From Blautia sp. MSJ-9 (GTDB lineage Bacteria > Bacillota > Clostridia > Lachnospirales > Lachnospiraceae), in contig NZ_JAHLQG010000012.1 of NCBI RefSeq assembly GCF_018919065.1, forward strand, positions 120,502 through 184,501: a stretch of DNA of 64,000 nt. Direction: 5' to 3'. This document shows positions 53,623 through 63,440 of this stretch, piece after piece. The notes under the pieces are model-generated. The model was given only the letters and a program-made list of their open reading frames with translations, searched no databases and had not been told where the DNA came from. A program made the position numbers and the translations under genes. Within the stretch, counting starts at the first letter, position 1. Every line of letters starts with the position of its first letter.

Positions 53623-55368
53623 TTATTTTTCATCAAAAAATACATCGACAACTTTTTGTTGGTTCACATCAATCAACCCATATGTATTTAACCTTAATTC
53701 CGGAATTACAGGAAGACTTGTAAAAGCCAATGTCATAAAGGGGTCAATGTTCTCAGCAATACCAAGCTCTACGATTTTTTCCTTCAACTCTTCCAACCTG
53801 TTTTTTGTTTCATTAATTCCCATATCACTCATCAGTCCAGCAATTGGAAGCGGAAGTTCTCCTAAAATTTCGCCACCAGAAACAACTGCAAGTCCGCCTT
53901 GGTTTGCTTTCACACAATTTGCCGCAAGCGCAATATCTCTGTCGTTTGTACCTATTGCAATCAGGTTATGAGAGTCATGCGCAATACTAGATGCAACTGC
54001 TCCTTTTTTTAATCCGTATCCTTTAATAAAGCCAATTCCAATATGCCCGGAGCCATGGTGTCTTTCACATACCACTGCTTTTAGAATGTCTTCTTTTAAA
54101 CTAACGCCTTCCGGAAGGTTTTCTTCGTGCTTTTTCGGCACAATCAGTTCTCTGGTTAGTAATTCTCCAGGCACTAATTCAATAACCCTCTCATATGAAC
54201 CAGTGCTTTTTACCTTAAGGTCTTTCTCACACAGTTCTTGCATATGGAAAGAATGAAATACCGCATTATATTTTTCTTCTGAAACTTCTTTTTTAGAAGA
54301 ATCTGTATTACAACGTTTTCCATCTTTCCAAACTTCCTGCACGTTAAAATCCAACAGGTTGTCAAATACCACCAAATCTGCACGATAGCCAGGTGCTACG
54401 GCTCCTCTGTCTTTAAGACCAAAATACTGTGCTGCATTCCAGCTTGCCATTTTAATTGCAATAATCGGATCTGCACCAAGCACAACCGCTTTTCTGATAA
54501 TATAATCCATATGTCCCTTTTTCAGCAAATCGCCAGGATGTTTATCGTCAGTAACAAACATACAGCGCTGATAATACTGTGGAGAGCATAAATTCACAAG
54601 CGCTTCCAGATTTTTTGCAGCAGTACCCTCCCGAATCATAATCCACTGCCCCTGTTGCATTTTTTCAATGGCTTCTTCGATATCTACACATTCATGATCG
54701 GAACGGATTCCCACACCAGCGTATCCATTTAACTCTTTTCCTTTTAAGGCCGGAGCATGTCCATCAATGATTTTATTGTGCTTCTTTGACACCGCAATTT
54801 TTCCAATTACGTTTCTATCACAGTTAACAACCCCATATGCATTCATGAGTTCTGCAAGTCCCAGAACTCTTTCATTTTCAAAATAGGGTTCTATATCTGC
54901 AGCGTTAAGGACTGCACCTGATTCATCCAGATAGGTAGCCGGTACACAGGAAGGAACCATAAAGAAAACATCCAGTTTCAAGTTTTCGGTTGCTTCCAAC
55001 ATATACTTAAGGCCTTCATGTCCCGCTACGTTTGCAATCTCATGCGGATCTGTGACAACAGTTGTTGTTCCATGCGGCATAACGGCCGCCTGAAATTCTT
55101 CTGGAGATACCATAGAACTCTCAAGATGAATATGTCCATCTATAAAACCGGGACATAAAAACTTCCCCGACAAATCTTTTTCTTCAATACCGCTATATTT
55201 TCCAACTCCAACAATATATCCATTGTCAATAGCGACATCCGCTGTCACGACCGTATTGGTAAAAACATTAATAATATTGGCATTTTTTAAAACCAATTCA
55301 GATTTTTCTTTGCCAGTTGCGGTTTGTATTTGTTTTACAAGATCTCTCTCATTTGAAAATCCAGTCAC
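53623..55368 (-). CDS. ade: adenine deaminase
   Basis: Converts adenine to hypoxanthine and ammonia. The 581-residue AdeC-type protein has the amidohydrolase metal motif FLCPGFIDGHIHLESSM and, further on, HAPALKG and TDDKHPGDLLKKGHMD. The C-terminal adenine deaminase domain (AVVCERHHGSGHIGIGFIKG) is present. Its start overlaps the deoxyribosyltransferase gene by 20 bases, so the two are co-translated. Part of a purine salvage set with the nucleoside hydrolase upstream. Confidence 0.95.
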   Translation of the reverse strand: MTGFSNERDLVKQIQTATGKEKSELVLKNANIINVFTNTVVTADVAIDNGYIVGVGKYSGIEEKDLSGKFLCPGFIDGHIHLESSMVSPEEFQAAVMPHGTTTVVTDPHEIANVAGHEGLKYMLEATENLKLDVFFMVPSCVPATYLDESGAVLNAADIEPYFENERVLGLAELMNAYGVVNCDRNVIGKIAVSKKHNKIIDGHAPALKGKELNGYAGVGIRSDHECVDIEEAIEKMQQGQWIMIREGTAAKNLEALVNLCSPQYYQRCMFVTDDKHPGDLLKKGHMDYIIRKAVVLGADPIIAIKMASWNAAQYFGLKDRGAVAPGYRADLVVFDNLLDFNVQEVWKDGKRCNTDSSKKEVSEEKYNAVFHSFHMQELCEKDLKVKSTGSYERVIELVPGELLTRELIVPKKHEENLPEGVSLKEDILKAVVCERHHGSGHIGIGFIKGYGLKKGAVASSIAHDSHNLIAIGTNDRDIALAANCVKANQGGLAVVSGGEILGELPLPIAGLMSDMGINETKNRLEELKEKIVELGIAENIDPFMTLAFTSLPVIPELRLNTYGLIDVNQQKVVDVFFDEK

Positions 55369-56488
55369 TATCTCTCACCCTTTTTAAATCTTCTGCAACC
55401 TTTGAAATAATCTCTTCAAATTTTCCTTCAAATATTTTCATGGAGGAACCAAACATTAAATTCACCGGATAATTAAAGTTCTCGACATTGCTTCCGGTAT
55501 GGTCACGAAATTCCCTTTTTTCTGCTAAATGTGGAATTTTCTCTATTAATGGTGCTGTATTATCCATATATCCATAGAGTTTTTTCCCGAGCTGGAAAGC
55601 CATTCCGCATTCAAAACCGACTTCATTATTTACCTCATAGCCACGATAATCATTCAAATTGGCTATAATCACATCACAGTTTCTAACATGCTGCTGATAA
55701 TTATCAAACAGATTTGCGGCCCATTTATATAAGTTATCGGTTTTCATTTTTTTTACCCCCGGCGCCCAGTCTACCGGTGTATAGACAGTAAATCCATATT
55801 TTTCGCATATTTCCTTCATCTTAGAAAATACTTCATGAGCATTTTCCTGGTAACGTTCGATTCCAGATAAATATACAATTGGTTTGTCTTTCGTCATAAC
55901 GGTTCTTGCAGTTGTATAATCTACAAAATGGTTTCTCTGAGTATAATATTTTAATTCCTCTTCTTTATCCACGATCATAGTTTTCAGGCAGTCTTCAAAA
56001 CTGCCCTCAATAATTTTCGTAGAGCCAATGATACATGGTGAAAATGGAAGTTTATTATACTTTTCGCAGTTTCCTAATTCATCCAGAGTTTTCCCATCCT
56101 TTAATCCCGCTCTGATATTTTTGGTTGCAAAGCTTCTTTTATCTCTTGTGTAGCCATAACATTTGGCGCCCTTTGCATAAGCCATTCCAATTTCGTAAAT
56201 AGTACCGCTATCCGGTTCTGCACCACGATATGCTTCCAGATCTGCAACGATTGCAGTTGTATCTAGCATTACCTTTTTCAAATTAGCAAAAATACTGTCT
56301 GCACGTTTTTGAAGATCTTCGTTTTCCATATCCAACGGATCATTATTGGGTAATGTCACGGAAAATCCTAAAGATTCCGCTTTTGCTTTCATTGCAGCAA
56401 GCTGATCATAACCGTATGTATAAAAACATTCCGGTCCCGCAATATAAATGGCCTCATTTTTTAATAACTCATACTGATATCGATACAT
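55349..56488 (-). CDS. tandem-domain nucleoside 2-deoxyribosyltransferase
   Basis: Two deoxyribosyltransferase-like domains in one 379-residue chain. Domain 1 (about 12-175) has YIAGPECF, ADLEAYRGAEPDSGTIYEIGMAYAKG; domain 2 (about 200-370) has VYLSGIERY, IANLNDYRGYEVNNEVGFECGMAFQLG. Single-domain enzymes are about 150-165 residues. Each domain keeps an acidic YRG..-D/N..-xE pattern expected for the catalytic Glu (Glu in IYEIG and VGFECG). The enzyme should exchange bases between deoxyribonucleosides or hydrolyse them. Ends overlapping ade; starts 24 bases from the nucleoside hydrolase stop. Confidence 0.8.
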   Translation of the reverse strand: MYRYQYELLKNEAIYIAGPECFYTYGYDQLAAMKAKAESLGFSVTLPNNDPLDMENEDLQKRADSIFANLKKVMLDTTAIVADLEAYRGAEPDSGTIYEIGMAYAKGAKCYGYTRDKRSFATKNIRAGLKDGKTLDELGNCEKYNKLPFSPCIIGSTKIIEGSFEDCLKTMIVDKEEELKYYTQRNHFVDYTTARTVMTKDKPIVYLSGIERYQENAHEVFSKMKEICEKYGFTVYTPVDWAPGVKKMKTDNLYKWAANLFDNYQQHVRNCDVIIANLNDYRGYEVNNEVGFECGMAFQLGKKLYGYMDNTAPLIEKIPHLAEKREFRDHTGSNVENFNYPVNLMFGSSMKIFEGKFEEIISKVAEDLKRVRDSDWIFK

Positions 56489-56512
56489 TTTACTAAACCC
56501 TCATCTTTCTCT

Positions 56513-57466
56513 TTAAGCCAATACCAGATCCATTAATAATCCAAGGAATCTGCCACAGTCTGCCTTACGTCCTACCTTGATAAAAGGAAGATGTTCCCAT
56601 ACAAAATGATGTCTTCTGTCAATAACTGTCATACCCAGCGTCAGACCGTCTTTTGTTTCAACTCCAACATGTGCATCCATTGTTTCAACAAGGGTATTGT
56701 CAATTGCATAGGCCACTGCCATACAGTCGATAACCGTACAATATGCATCAAATCCTCTTCCATTTACAAAATGAATGGCGTTTAACAAAAATTTTGCTTC
56801 AGGCTTATCACTTTTTTCAAGACGTGCAATATCTGCATCACTAAAGTTCACATCAAAATAAGTGGCAACATCAAGTCCTAAACATACAAGTTTGACACCA
56901 GATTCATATACAATTTTTGCAGCTTCCGGATCGACATATACGTTCCATTCACTCTGCGGGGTATCACCAGTTGCATTTAAGAAGGCATAATCATTAAGTC
57001 CAAAAGCACCGGAAATTGCGATGATTTCCGGAATCATATCTTTTATTTCAGGAGCTTTGATCATTGCCATTGCAATATTACTCATTGGGCCTGTGGAAAC
57101 CAGTGTAACTTCGCCTGGATTTGCTTTTACTGTCTCAATGATAAGATCAACCGCATCTAATTTGGATAACGGTATTTTCGGATCTGGAAGAAATGCTTCT
57201 GCCTGTCCATCTTTTCCATGCGTAAATGGATCACTTGGGCTTTTACGAATAATTGGATTTGCCATGCCGCGTGCAACTGGAATATCAGTTCTATTCAGTA
57301 ATTCCAATACCTTTCTTGCATTTATACATGTTACATCTACTGGATAATTACCATTTACGGTTGTTACTGCCATTACATCAAGTTTTGGTGATTTAACTGC
57401 CATAACGATTGCCATAGAATCATCCATACCTGGGTCACAGTCTAAAATAATTTTCTTTGTTTCCAT
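56513..57466 (-). CDS. nucleoside hydrolase (IU-NH family)
   Basis: A 317-residue ribonucleoside hydrolase with the calcium-binding DCDPGMDD at residues 9-16, VTTVNGNYPVD, the later segment WNVYVDPEAAKIV and the late HVGVETK/RRHHFVW region. It releases base and ribose from nucleosides. It is the first gene of the operon nucleoside hydrolase - deoxyribosyltransferase - ade. AAGGAGAC precedes ATG. Two TTTGCTAAA repressor half-sites overlap its promoter -10 region. Confidence 0.92.
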   Translation of the reverse strand: METKKIILDCDPGMDDSMAIVMAVKSPKLDVMAVTTVNGNYPVDVTCINARKVLELLNRTDIPVARGMANPIIRKSPSDPFTHGKDGQAEAFLPDPKIPLSKLDAVDLIIETVKANPGEVTLVSTGPMSNIAMAMIKAPEIKDMIPEIIAISGAFGLNDYAFLNATGDTPQSEWNVYVDPEAAKIVYESGVKLVCLGLDVATYFDVNFSDADIARLEKSDKPEAKFLLNAIHFVNGRGFDAYCTVIDCMAVAYAIDNTLVETMDAHVGVETKDGLTLGMTVIDRRHHFVWEHLPFIKVGRKADCGRFLGLLMDLVLA

Positions 57467-57478
57467 TTTTCCGTCTCC

Positions 57479-57497
57479 TTTGCTAAATTTTGCTAAA
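57479..57497. promoter_or_regulatory. two LacI-type half-sites in the nucleoside hydrolase promoter
   Basis: TTTGCTAAA occurs at 57479-57487 and 57489-57497, ten bases apart and touching the -10. The same half-site forms the palindrome at 59914-59931 before the lacI-type gene. Confidence 0.6.
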
Positions 57498-57525
57498 TTA
57501 TATCATCATATTTTATCTTTTTCAA
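57497..57525 (-). promoter_or_regulatory. promoter of the nucleoside hydrolase operon
   Basis: TTGAAA (57520-57525, minus) and TATAAT (57497-57502) with 17 bases between. Confidence 0.75.
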
Positions 57526-57564
57526 TATGTATCACATATTATTTTAGCTTTATTTATCTTTATT

Positions 57565-57605
57565 CAAAAAAAAGAAACATACACAGAAATTTCGATGTAT
57601 GTTTC
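57565..57605 (-). terminator. terminator of the lacI-M28 unit
   Basis: GAAACATACA and TGTATGTTTC pair over 10 bp; on the minus strand a run of eight T follows. Located 31 bases past the M28 peptidase stop. Confidence 0.85.
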
Positions 57606-57635
57606 CACAAAATATTTACTAAATATAAAACAAGA

Positions 57636-58856
57636 TTATTTTTTCCTTTTTCTAAACAGATATTCATCCAGTTCTGTTTTTATATTATCCGGAATTTGCC
57701 TGGCAACAGGACAAACGGCAGCTTTCGCCAGGCGTTCTGTAAAGTTGGATAAAAAATTGATATCCTTTTGTAACTGTTTCATTGATAAGACATCTTTTAA
57801 GTCATAACGGCTGTGAATAGGTGCAATACTCGTGTGTGCAATACGTGCAAAAGATACTGCAGGTATTCCTTTATCTGCAAATGGCGTAGAGTCACTAGAA
57901 TAGACTCCAGATCTTGCTGCAATCGGAAATCCCACTTCTGCTGCCATATATGCAATATAATGTTCAAGTTTTTCTTCAGCGGATACACTGGCAATAAACT
58001 GTCCCATATAACTTCCGATCATATCCAGATTGATATTTAAAACCATTTGTTCCAGTTCTTTTTTATGATCCTGTACATATGCTTTTGAGCCCAGCAGGCC
58101 ACACTCCTCGCTTCCACAAAAAAGAAAACGAAGGCCAAAATTTCTTTCCTTGTCCCGCATTTTTTCCATAATACCAAGCAGACCAACGCATCCACTCATA
58201 TTATCGTATGCTCCATGGGATAGGGATGTAGAATCATAGTGTGCACTTAGCACAATCCATTCCTTCCTTTTTCCTGGAAGTTCTGCAATAACGTTATGGG
58301 ATTCTCCTTCATATTCATTCTGTTCTACTTCCAGGCATACTCTTTTTGTTTCGTTCTTTACTAGTTTTACTGCTTCATTAACATTAATCATTGCACATAA
58401 AACTTTTCTTTCCTTTCCTACCACATCTTCTCTTAATTCTCTCTGATCAATGTCTGTGTTCGGATAATGTGCGTCCCCATATCGGAAAAGAATTGCCTTC
58501 GCACCGGCTTTCATTAAATCCTGGTAAGTAAAAAATGAAATATTTGATGTATCCAGTAAAACGACTTTATCTGCAGCACCAGTGATTGAAACAGGATCCG
58601 TTCCCGGCATATAATATAACTCACCTTCTACAGTTCCGCTACCACAGCCTTTGAAAGCTTTACAAGGTATCTCCACGCCATCGGCAAAGAGATGCGCTTT
58701 TTTAATCGTGCACATAGGAACCCTGAAATTTTCCATCTTTACCTGAGTCCCTATATTCTCACATTGCTTTTTCAAATAAACTGCAACCTGCAGTTCTTCT
58801 TTTGTTCCACTCGTATGGACAAAATCTGTATTTTCAAAAACCGTTTCCAGATTCAA
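57636..58856 (-). CDS. M28-family zinc aminopeptidase
   Basis: A 406-residue peptidase. The zinc ligands are recognisable: His206 (SAHYDST), Asp218 (GAYDNMSG), Glu250-Glu251 (FCGSEECGLLGS), Asp278 (NLDMIGS) and a late His (IAPIHSRYD). A PA-like insert region is at about 75-165. No signal peptide is visible, so it is probably cytoplasmic. It is downstream of the LacI-type regulator (19 bases), suggesting co-regulation with nucleoside salvage; peptides and nucleosides may come from the same glycoprotein or lysate sources, but this is inference. Confidence 0.9.
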   Translation of the reverse strand: MNLETVFENTDFVHTSGTKEELQVAVYLKKQCENIGTQVKMENFRVPMCTIKKAHLFADGVEIPCKAFKGCGSGTVEGELYYMPGTDPVSITGAADKVVLLDTSNISFFTYQDLMKAGAKAILFRYGDAHYPNTDIDQRELREDVVGKERKVLCAMINVNEAVKLVKNETKRVCLEVEQNEYEGESHNVIAELPGKRKEWIVLSAHYDSTSLSHGAYDNMSGCVGLLGIMEKMRDKERNFGLRFLFCGSEECGLLGSKAYVQDHKKELEQMVLNINLDMIGSYMGQFIASVSAEEKLEHYIAYMAAEVGFPIAARSGVYSSDSTPFADKGIPAVSFARIAHTSIAPIHSRYDLKDVLSMKQLQKDINFLSNFTERLAKAAVCPVARQIPDNIKTELDEYLFRKRKK

Positions 58857-58875
58857 ACTATATCCCCCTAATTTT

Positions 58876-59901
58876 TCATAGGATCATTTTTCCCACGGAT
58901 GCTCGCTCTTTTAGCACAGGTGTATAATAATAATTACTCGGAGCATCTTCTTCCTCTGTTTTTTCCATATCAGACAGCATCACTTCAACAATCTTTTCAG
59001 CAAGCTGCTCCGTATTCTGTTCAACACTGGATAATGGTGGTGTAAGGAAATCACAGATTGAAGTATTATCGAATCCAACAACCGACAATTCCTCTGGAAT
59101 TTTAATCTTTTCTTTCTTGGCATATTCATAAATTCCAACTGCGATCTCATCGTTTCCAGCGAAAATTGCGGTTACCCCCTTAGGAATAAGATCTTCTGCC
59201 CCCATCTCGCCTGTATTTCTCGTAAACTCGCCATAATAAACCAGCTTCTCATCATATGAAATATCACAACTCACCAAAGCCTGCTTATATCCATCCATTC
59301 TTTTCCGAACGGTATAGGCATCCTTTTTTCCCATGATACAGCCGATTTTTCTATGCCCACAATGTATCAAAGATTCTGTCGCAATTTTTCCACCCAGCTT
59401 ATTGTCAGTCGTTACGAAGTCACAAAACACAGAATATACTGCGCGGTCCACAAGTATCATAGGAACGCCACTATTTTGCAAAGCTTTCAGCATTTTGGGC
59501 AGCTTCGTATCTTTTTTGCCCGTACAAGGAGGTATCACGATAATTCCATCCACATTTTTGCAAGTCAGGCTTTCTAATGCCTTATAACAACAGTCAAGAT
59601 CATTTCCAACTGTACATTGAAAGACTGTATACCCTTTTTTATATAATTCCTGAGTGATCTTATAAGACAAATCTAAAAAGAATGAAATTGGCTCTGGAAT
59701 AATAAGTCCTACCGTCTTAATGTTGCCAAACCTGTCTGCAGAAATCAATTCCTGATCCTGAAATTTCATTTCTCTGGCTACACGTAAAATTTTTTCTTTT
59801 GTTGCTTCCGCCAAGCGGCAGGGACGGTCATTCAAAACCTGTGACACTGCGGTTGGCGACACTCCTGCAACTTTTGCGATATCTTTAATCTTTACCTTCA
59901 C
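58876..59901 (-). CDS. LacI-family transcriptional regulator
   Basis: A 341-residue LacI/GalR repressor: helix-turn-helix at residues 4-25 (KDIAKVAGVSPTAVSQVLNDRP), hinge helix, and periplasmic-binding-type effector domain. Starts with GTG behind GAGGGGA. A perfect 18-bp palindrome lies between its promoter and start, indicating autoregulation; the same half-site is before the nucleoside hydrolase operon. The effector is probably a nucleoside or purine. Confidence 0.92.
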   Translation of the reverse strand: MKVKIKDIAKVAGVSPTAVSQVLNDRPCRLAEATKEKILRVAREMKFQDQELISADRFGNIKTVGLIIPEPISFFLDLSYKITQELYKKGYTVFQCTVGNDLDCCYKALESLTCKNVDGIIVIPPCTGKKDTKLPKMLKALQNSGVPMILVDRAVYSVFCDFVTTDNKLGGKIATESLIHCGHRKIGCIMGKKDAYTVRKRMDGYKQALVSCDISYDEKLVYYGEFTRNTGEMGAEDLIPKGVTAIFAGNDEIAVGIYEYAKKEKIKIPEELSVVGFDNTSICDFLTPPLSSVEQNTEQLAEKIVEVMLSDMEKTEEEDAPSNYYYTPVLKERASVGKMIL

Positions 59902-59913
59902 GAAATTCCCCTC

Positions 59914-59931
59914 TGCTAAATTAATTTAGCA
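59914..59931. promoter_or_regulatory. LacI-family operator (18-bp palindrome)
   Basis: TGCTAAATTAATTTAGCA is perfectly palindromic and lies just downstream of the -10 of the lacI-type gene. Confidence 0.75.
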
Positions 59932-59933
59932 AA

Positions 59934-59962
59934 ATTATAATATACTTCAAAAATCCCGTCAA
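59934..59962 (-). promoter_or_regulatory. promoter of the lacI-M28 unit
   Basis: TTGACG (59957-59962) and TATAAT (59934-59939) on the minus strand with a 17-base spacer. Confidence 0.75.
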
Positions 59963-59988
59963 GGACATTCTGTTCTTCTTACAGCATT

Positions 59989-61182
59989 CTATTTCAGTTC
60001 TGCCAGTAATGAATTTCCAATAGTATTTTCCGGCATCTTTACATCAAAATTATCTGTAATTGTACAACCAACTACAGCGAATGAGTTTTGATCATCCAGC
60101 TTTTTACCGGACTTCATGGACGGAGAATACATCAGTAATGGTACCATTTCTTTTGTATGGTCGGTTCCTTTAAAAGTTGGGTCATTGCCATGGTCTGCTG
60201 TTACCATCAGCAGATCATCCTCTTTCATTTTTGAAAGAAACTCTCCAAGCTTTACATCAAATTTTTCTAATTCCTGTGCATAACCTTCCGTATTGCGTCG
60301 ATGGCCCCACAGTGCATCAAAATCGACCAGATTCGTAAATACCAGACCAGTAAAGTCTTTATCCAATAAAGAAATTGTCTGTTCCATACCATGTACACTG
60401 CTAACAGACTTATAGCTCTCCGTTATTCCTTCTCCATCGAAAATATCTTTTATTTTTCCAACACTAATAACATCGTAATCTGCAGCCTTTAATGCGTCCA
60501 GTGCTGTTTTTCCACTTGGTTTTAAGGCATAATCATGCCGGTTAGATGTTCTTTTAAATTCTCCACGTTTCTTTCCAACATAAGGTCTGGCAATCACGCG
60601 CCCAACTTTCCACTCATCTTTCATTGTAATTTCACGTGCGATTTCGCAGCAGCGATATAATTCTTCCAGTCCAAATGTCTCTTCATTTCCACAGATCTGA
60701 AGTACAGAATCTGCTGAGGTGTAGACAATCATATGCCCTGTTGTAATTTCCTCTTCCCCAAGTTCATCAAGGATTTCGGTACCACTTGCGCTCTTATTTC
60801 CAATAATGACTCTTCCAGTCCTTTTTGACAGTTCATCAATCAGTTCCTTTGGAAAGCCAGTTTCCGTAAACGTCTGAAAAGGTTTCGTAATATGAAGTCC
60901 CATCATTTCCCAGTGGCCAGTCATGGTATCTTTTCCGATACTGGCCTCAAGCAGTCTGGCCTGATATCCCTGGATATCACCGGTATAATTTACATGCGTG
61001 AGTTTATGCAGTCTTCCCAATCCCAGTTTTGCAAGATTCGGAATTTTTAATTCCGAAACATTTTCATCAATATGTCCGCATGTATCACAGCCTTCATCAT
61101 CATATTCATCTGCATTCGGCATTGCTCCAATTCCAAAGGAGTCTATCACAATTGTAAAAATTCTTTTATATTTTCTCATCAT
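59989..61182 (-). CDS. deoB: phosphopentomutase
   Basis: Interconverts (deoxy)ribose-1-phosphate and -5-phosphate in nucleoside catabolism. The 397-residue protein has the alkaline-phosphatase-fold motifs [29 protein letters not shown] and [19 protein letters not shown] expected in DeoB. I chose ATG 61182 because AAAGGA is 5 bases upstream; the longer frame runs into deoD. It follows deoD after 19 bases. Confidence 0.95.
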   Translation of the reverse strand: MMRKYKRIFTIVIDSFGIGAMPNADEYDDEGCDTCGHIDENVSELKIPNLAKLGLGRLHKLTHVNYTGDIQGYQARLLEASIGKDTMTGHWEMMGLHITKPFQTFTETGFPKELIDELSKRTGRVIIGNKSASGTEILDELGEEEITTGHMIVYTSADSVLQICGNEETFGLEELYRCCEIAREITMKDEWKVGRVIARPYVGKKRGEFKRTSNRHDYALKPSGKTALDALKAADYDVISVGKIKDIFDGEGITESYKSVSSVHGMEQTISLLDKDFTGLVFTNLVDFDALWGHRRNTEGYAQELEKFDVKLGEFLSKMKEDDLLMVTADHGNDPTFKGTDHTKEMVPLLMYSPSMKSGKKLDDQNSFAVVGCTITDNFDVKMPENTIGNSLLAELK

Positions 61183-61201
61183 TCTGATCCTTTCTGCCCC
61201 A

Positions 61202-61912
61202 TTACAGGCAAGCTTCCAATGCAACTTTCATCATATCTGTAAATGCTGTCTGACGTTCCTCTGCAGTTGCTTTTTGACCCAGTGGGAATGAATCAGATAT
61301 AGTTAATAGGCAAGCTGCCTTCTTCCCCAGTACATCCGCATTATGGAACAACGCGAAACTTTCCATATCGACACATGCACACTGGTGTTTTCTATTGATT
61401 TCTTTATAGTCATCAACATTTTTTTCACAATAGAACACATCGCTTGAATGAACTCTGGCAAGTGTTACCGGAATCTTCAGTTCTTCTGCCACTTTCATAA
61501 TTTTTTTATTCAGTTCTTGATTCGGTAAAATGATGTCCTTATCATATCCATTTTGTGTCCGTGCAAATGTAGACTCACTCCAAACGCTATCTGCAAGTAC
61601 AACATCTTTTAATGCAAGGTTGGCAACATAGGCTCCTGCAGAGCCAATTCGGATAATCTGATCTACATCATATAAAGAAAACAGCTCATAAGAATAAATT
61701 CCCATTGAGCCCATTCCCATTCCACTTGCCATAACAGTAACCTTTTCCCCTTTATAGGTTCCCGTATATGCATAAATGTTTCTGACTGAATTTACCAATT
61801 CAGGATTTTCCAGAAATGTTTCCGCAATAAATTTCGCACGTAATGGATCCCCTGGCATTAAAACTTTTTTTGCAATCTGGCCTTTCTCAGCCTGGTTATG
61901 TGGTGTTGGCAT
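61202..61912 (-). CDS. deoD: purine nucleoside phosphorylase (DeoD type)
   Basis: A 236-residue hexameric-type phosphorylase: [30 protein letters not shown] at the start, [15 protein letters not shown] phosphate/nucleoside site, and [10 protein letters not shown]. Produces purine base plus ribose-1-phosphate for DeoB. AAAGGAGAAGG precedes ATG. Confidence 0.95.
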   Translation of the reverse strand: MPTPHNQAEKGQIAKKVLMPGDPLRAKFIAETFLENPELVNSVRNIYAYTGTYKGEKVTVMASGMGMGSMGIYSYELFSLYDVDQIIRIGSAGAYVANLALKDVVLADSVWSESTFARTQNGYDKDIILPNQELNKKIMKVAEELKIPVTLARVHSSDVFYCEKNVDDYKEINRKHQCACVDMESFALFHNADVLGKKAACLLTISDSFPLGQKATAEERQTAFTDMMKVALEACL

Positions 61913-62028
61913 AATTTCCTTCTCCTTTAGCTCTTGATTTTTATATGATTATAAAATATTATAGAAATCAAAAATAAAAAAGGCCATTTGGCACTTTTAA
62001 CCAAATATATTTTGGAGTGATTATCAGT

Positions 62029-62736
62029 ATGAAAAATATAGATTTACAAACACTTTCATCCAACGAACAGACATTTGTGAAACAATTTCTTGGAAATGCT
62101 CCGCAAACTTTATTATCAGCGGCTATAATACAAAACCATCCTAAAAACCATAAACTAATCCGGGCCAATGACGCCTGCTCTTATGTTTATATTTTGCTAA
62201 AAGGGAAATTACAGGCAATCGAGGAAAGGTTATCTTATGAACCCTACCACTTTATGGAAATCTCTGCCATTAATATTGTCGGCGATTATGAATTGTTCAT
62301 CCATGATATTTCCAGAATGGTTACGCTAATCACAATGGAGCCCTCTCGTTTTATATTGCTTCCAGCTAAAGATTATATTGAATGGATACGAGGTGACGCA
62401 GCCGCGCTTTTTCTTCGCATGCAAATGCTAATCAGACTCACTGTTCAGCAAAGTCAAAACGAACGCAAAATACATTTTTTAAGTAATCGGGATAAATTAT
62501 TACATTTTTTGTGTTTTCAGTACAATCATTATGCACTTCCAGGTACTTTACTTCAGATTAAATACACACATACTGAATTAGCAAATATGACAGGATGTTC
62601 TGTTAGAACAATTAACAGATTAATAACGTATTTTAGTAAAGAAAACTTAATTTTAATTAAAAAAGGAAAAATATTTTTATCGGAAGACCAGATTCATTCA
62701 ATTAACGGGCTCCTTATAAATTCTCCCAGGGCTTAA
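62029..62736 (+). CDS. Crp/Fnr-family regulator
   Basis: A 235-residue regulator with a cyclic-nucleotide-binding-type beta barrel (about 30-130) and a winged helix (TELANMTGCSVRTINRLITYFSKENLI). ATG at 62029 has GGAG 11 bases upstream; the GTG at 62017 lies inside that site. Divergent from deoD. A near-palindrome CCAAATATATTTTGG (62001-62015) sits in the shared intergenic region and may be its operator. No iron-sulfur cysteine set is visible. Confidence 0.85.
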   Translation: MKNIDLQTLSSNEQTFVKQFLGNAPQTLLSAAIIQNHPKNHKLIRANDACSYVYILLKGKLQAIEERLSYEPYHFMEISAINIVGDYELFIHDISRMVTLITMEPSRFILLPAKDYIEWIRGDAAALFLRMQMLIRLTVQQSQNERKIHFLSNRDKLLHFLCFQYNHYALPGTLLQIKYTHTELANMTGCSVRTINRLITYFSKENLILIKKGKIFLSEDQIHSINGLLINSPRA

Positions 62737-62931
62737 CAGCCCCCAAAACCAAAATATTCAACATGCGATAAGCCTCCGCATAGATTAAACATGTAATAAA
62801 TTTTCAAGTAAAAACTCAGAACAATGCAGTATTTTCTCTATGAGAGAGTTTTTCTTTAATAGACATCTCAAAATCAATTTTTCATAGTTGTTTCATATAC
62901 CATCAGTCTCCAAACATTTTAATCACTTGCC

Positions 62932-63440
62932 CTTTTGCATTATATTTCGACTAATAAAAAACTCGAGTAGATATGGGGATTGCTCCCCATATCCCTTTAC
63001 AGATCCGGACTTGCGCATCCAGCTCCTTGCAAATCTCCTAAAATTATCTGTAATCCCGTAGTAATGGTAGTATCCAACAAGCATCCTGTTTATCTTTATA
63101 ATGATTTCTGGCAAAGACCTTGTCCTTATGTCTGCAATCCATCAATGTACTTCTTTGCATTTCTTTCTAAATTTCTTTCTGCTAGTTTTCCTCTTTACTC
63201 TGAACTTTCCATTCCTACTAGAACAGTAGTAAGTAAAACCAAGAAAATTAAAAGTTTCAGGTTTTCCCTCTCTTCTGTTCTACCTGTATCTTTTAGCAAA
63301 TCTGCCAAATTCTATCAGGCGGCTCTTTCTTCTAATTCTAGTCCAAAGTACTGCATTCTACACTTTAGCCACTTATAGAATTGCTTCGCTTCATCTTTCT
63401 TCTATATATCATCTCCACAGAAAACAACGCCATCACATTT
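62932..63440 (-). pseudogene. decayed group II intron reverse transcriptase/maturase
   Basis: Scattered minus-strand frames match the C-terminal part of group II intron proteins: KDEAKQFYKWLKCRMQYFGLELEE, SRLIEFGRFAKRYR, EGKPETFNFLGFTYYC, GKFRVKRKTSRKKFRKK and KINRMLVGYYHYYGITDN. They are separated by in-frame stops and a frameshift, and the YADD core is altered to a CGDD-like sequence. The reverse transcriptase half upstream is unrecognisable. Nonfunctional. Confidence 0.8.
62970..62993. terminator. 10-bp hairpin in the intron remnant
   Basis: GATATGGGGA and TCCCCATATC with a TTGC loop, inside the C-terminal decay region of the maturase pseudogene. No T-run on the plus side. Confidence 0.4.
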
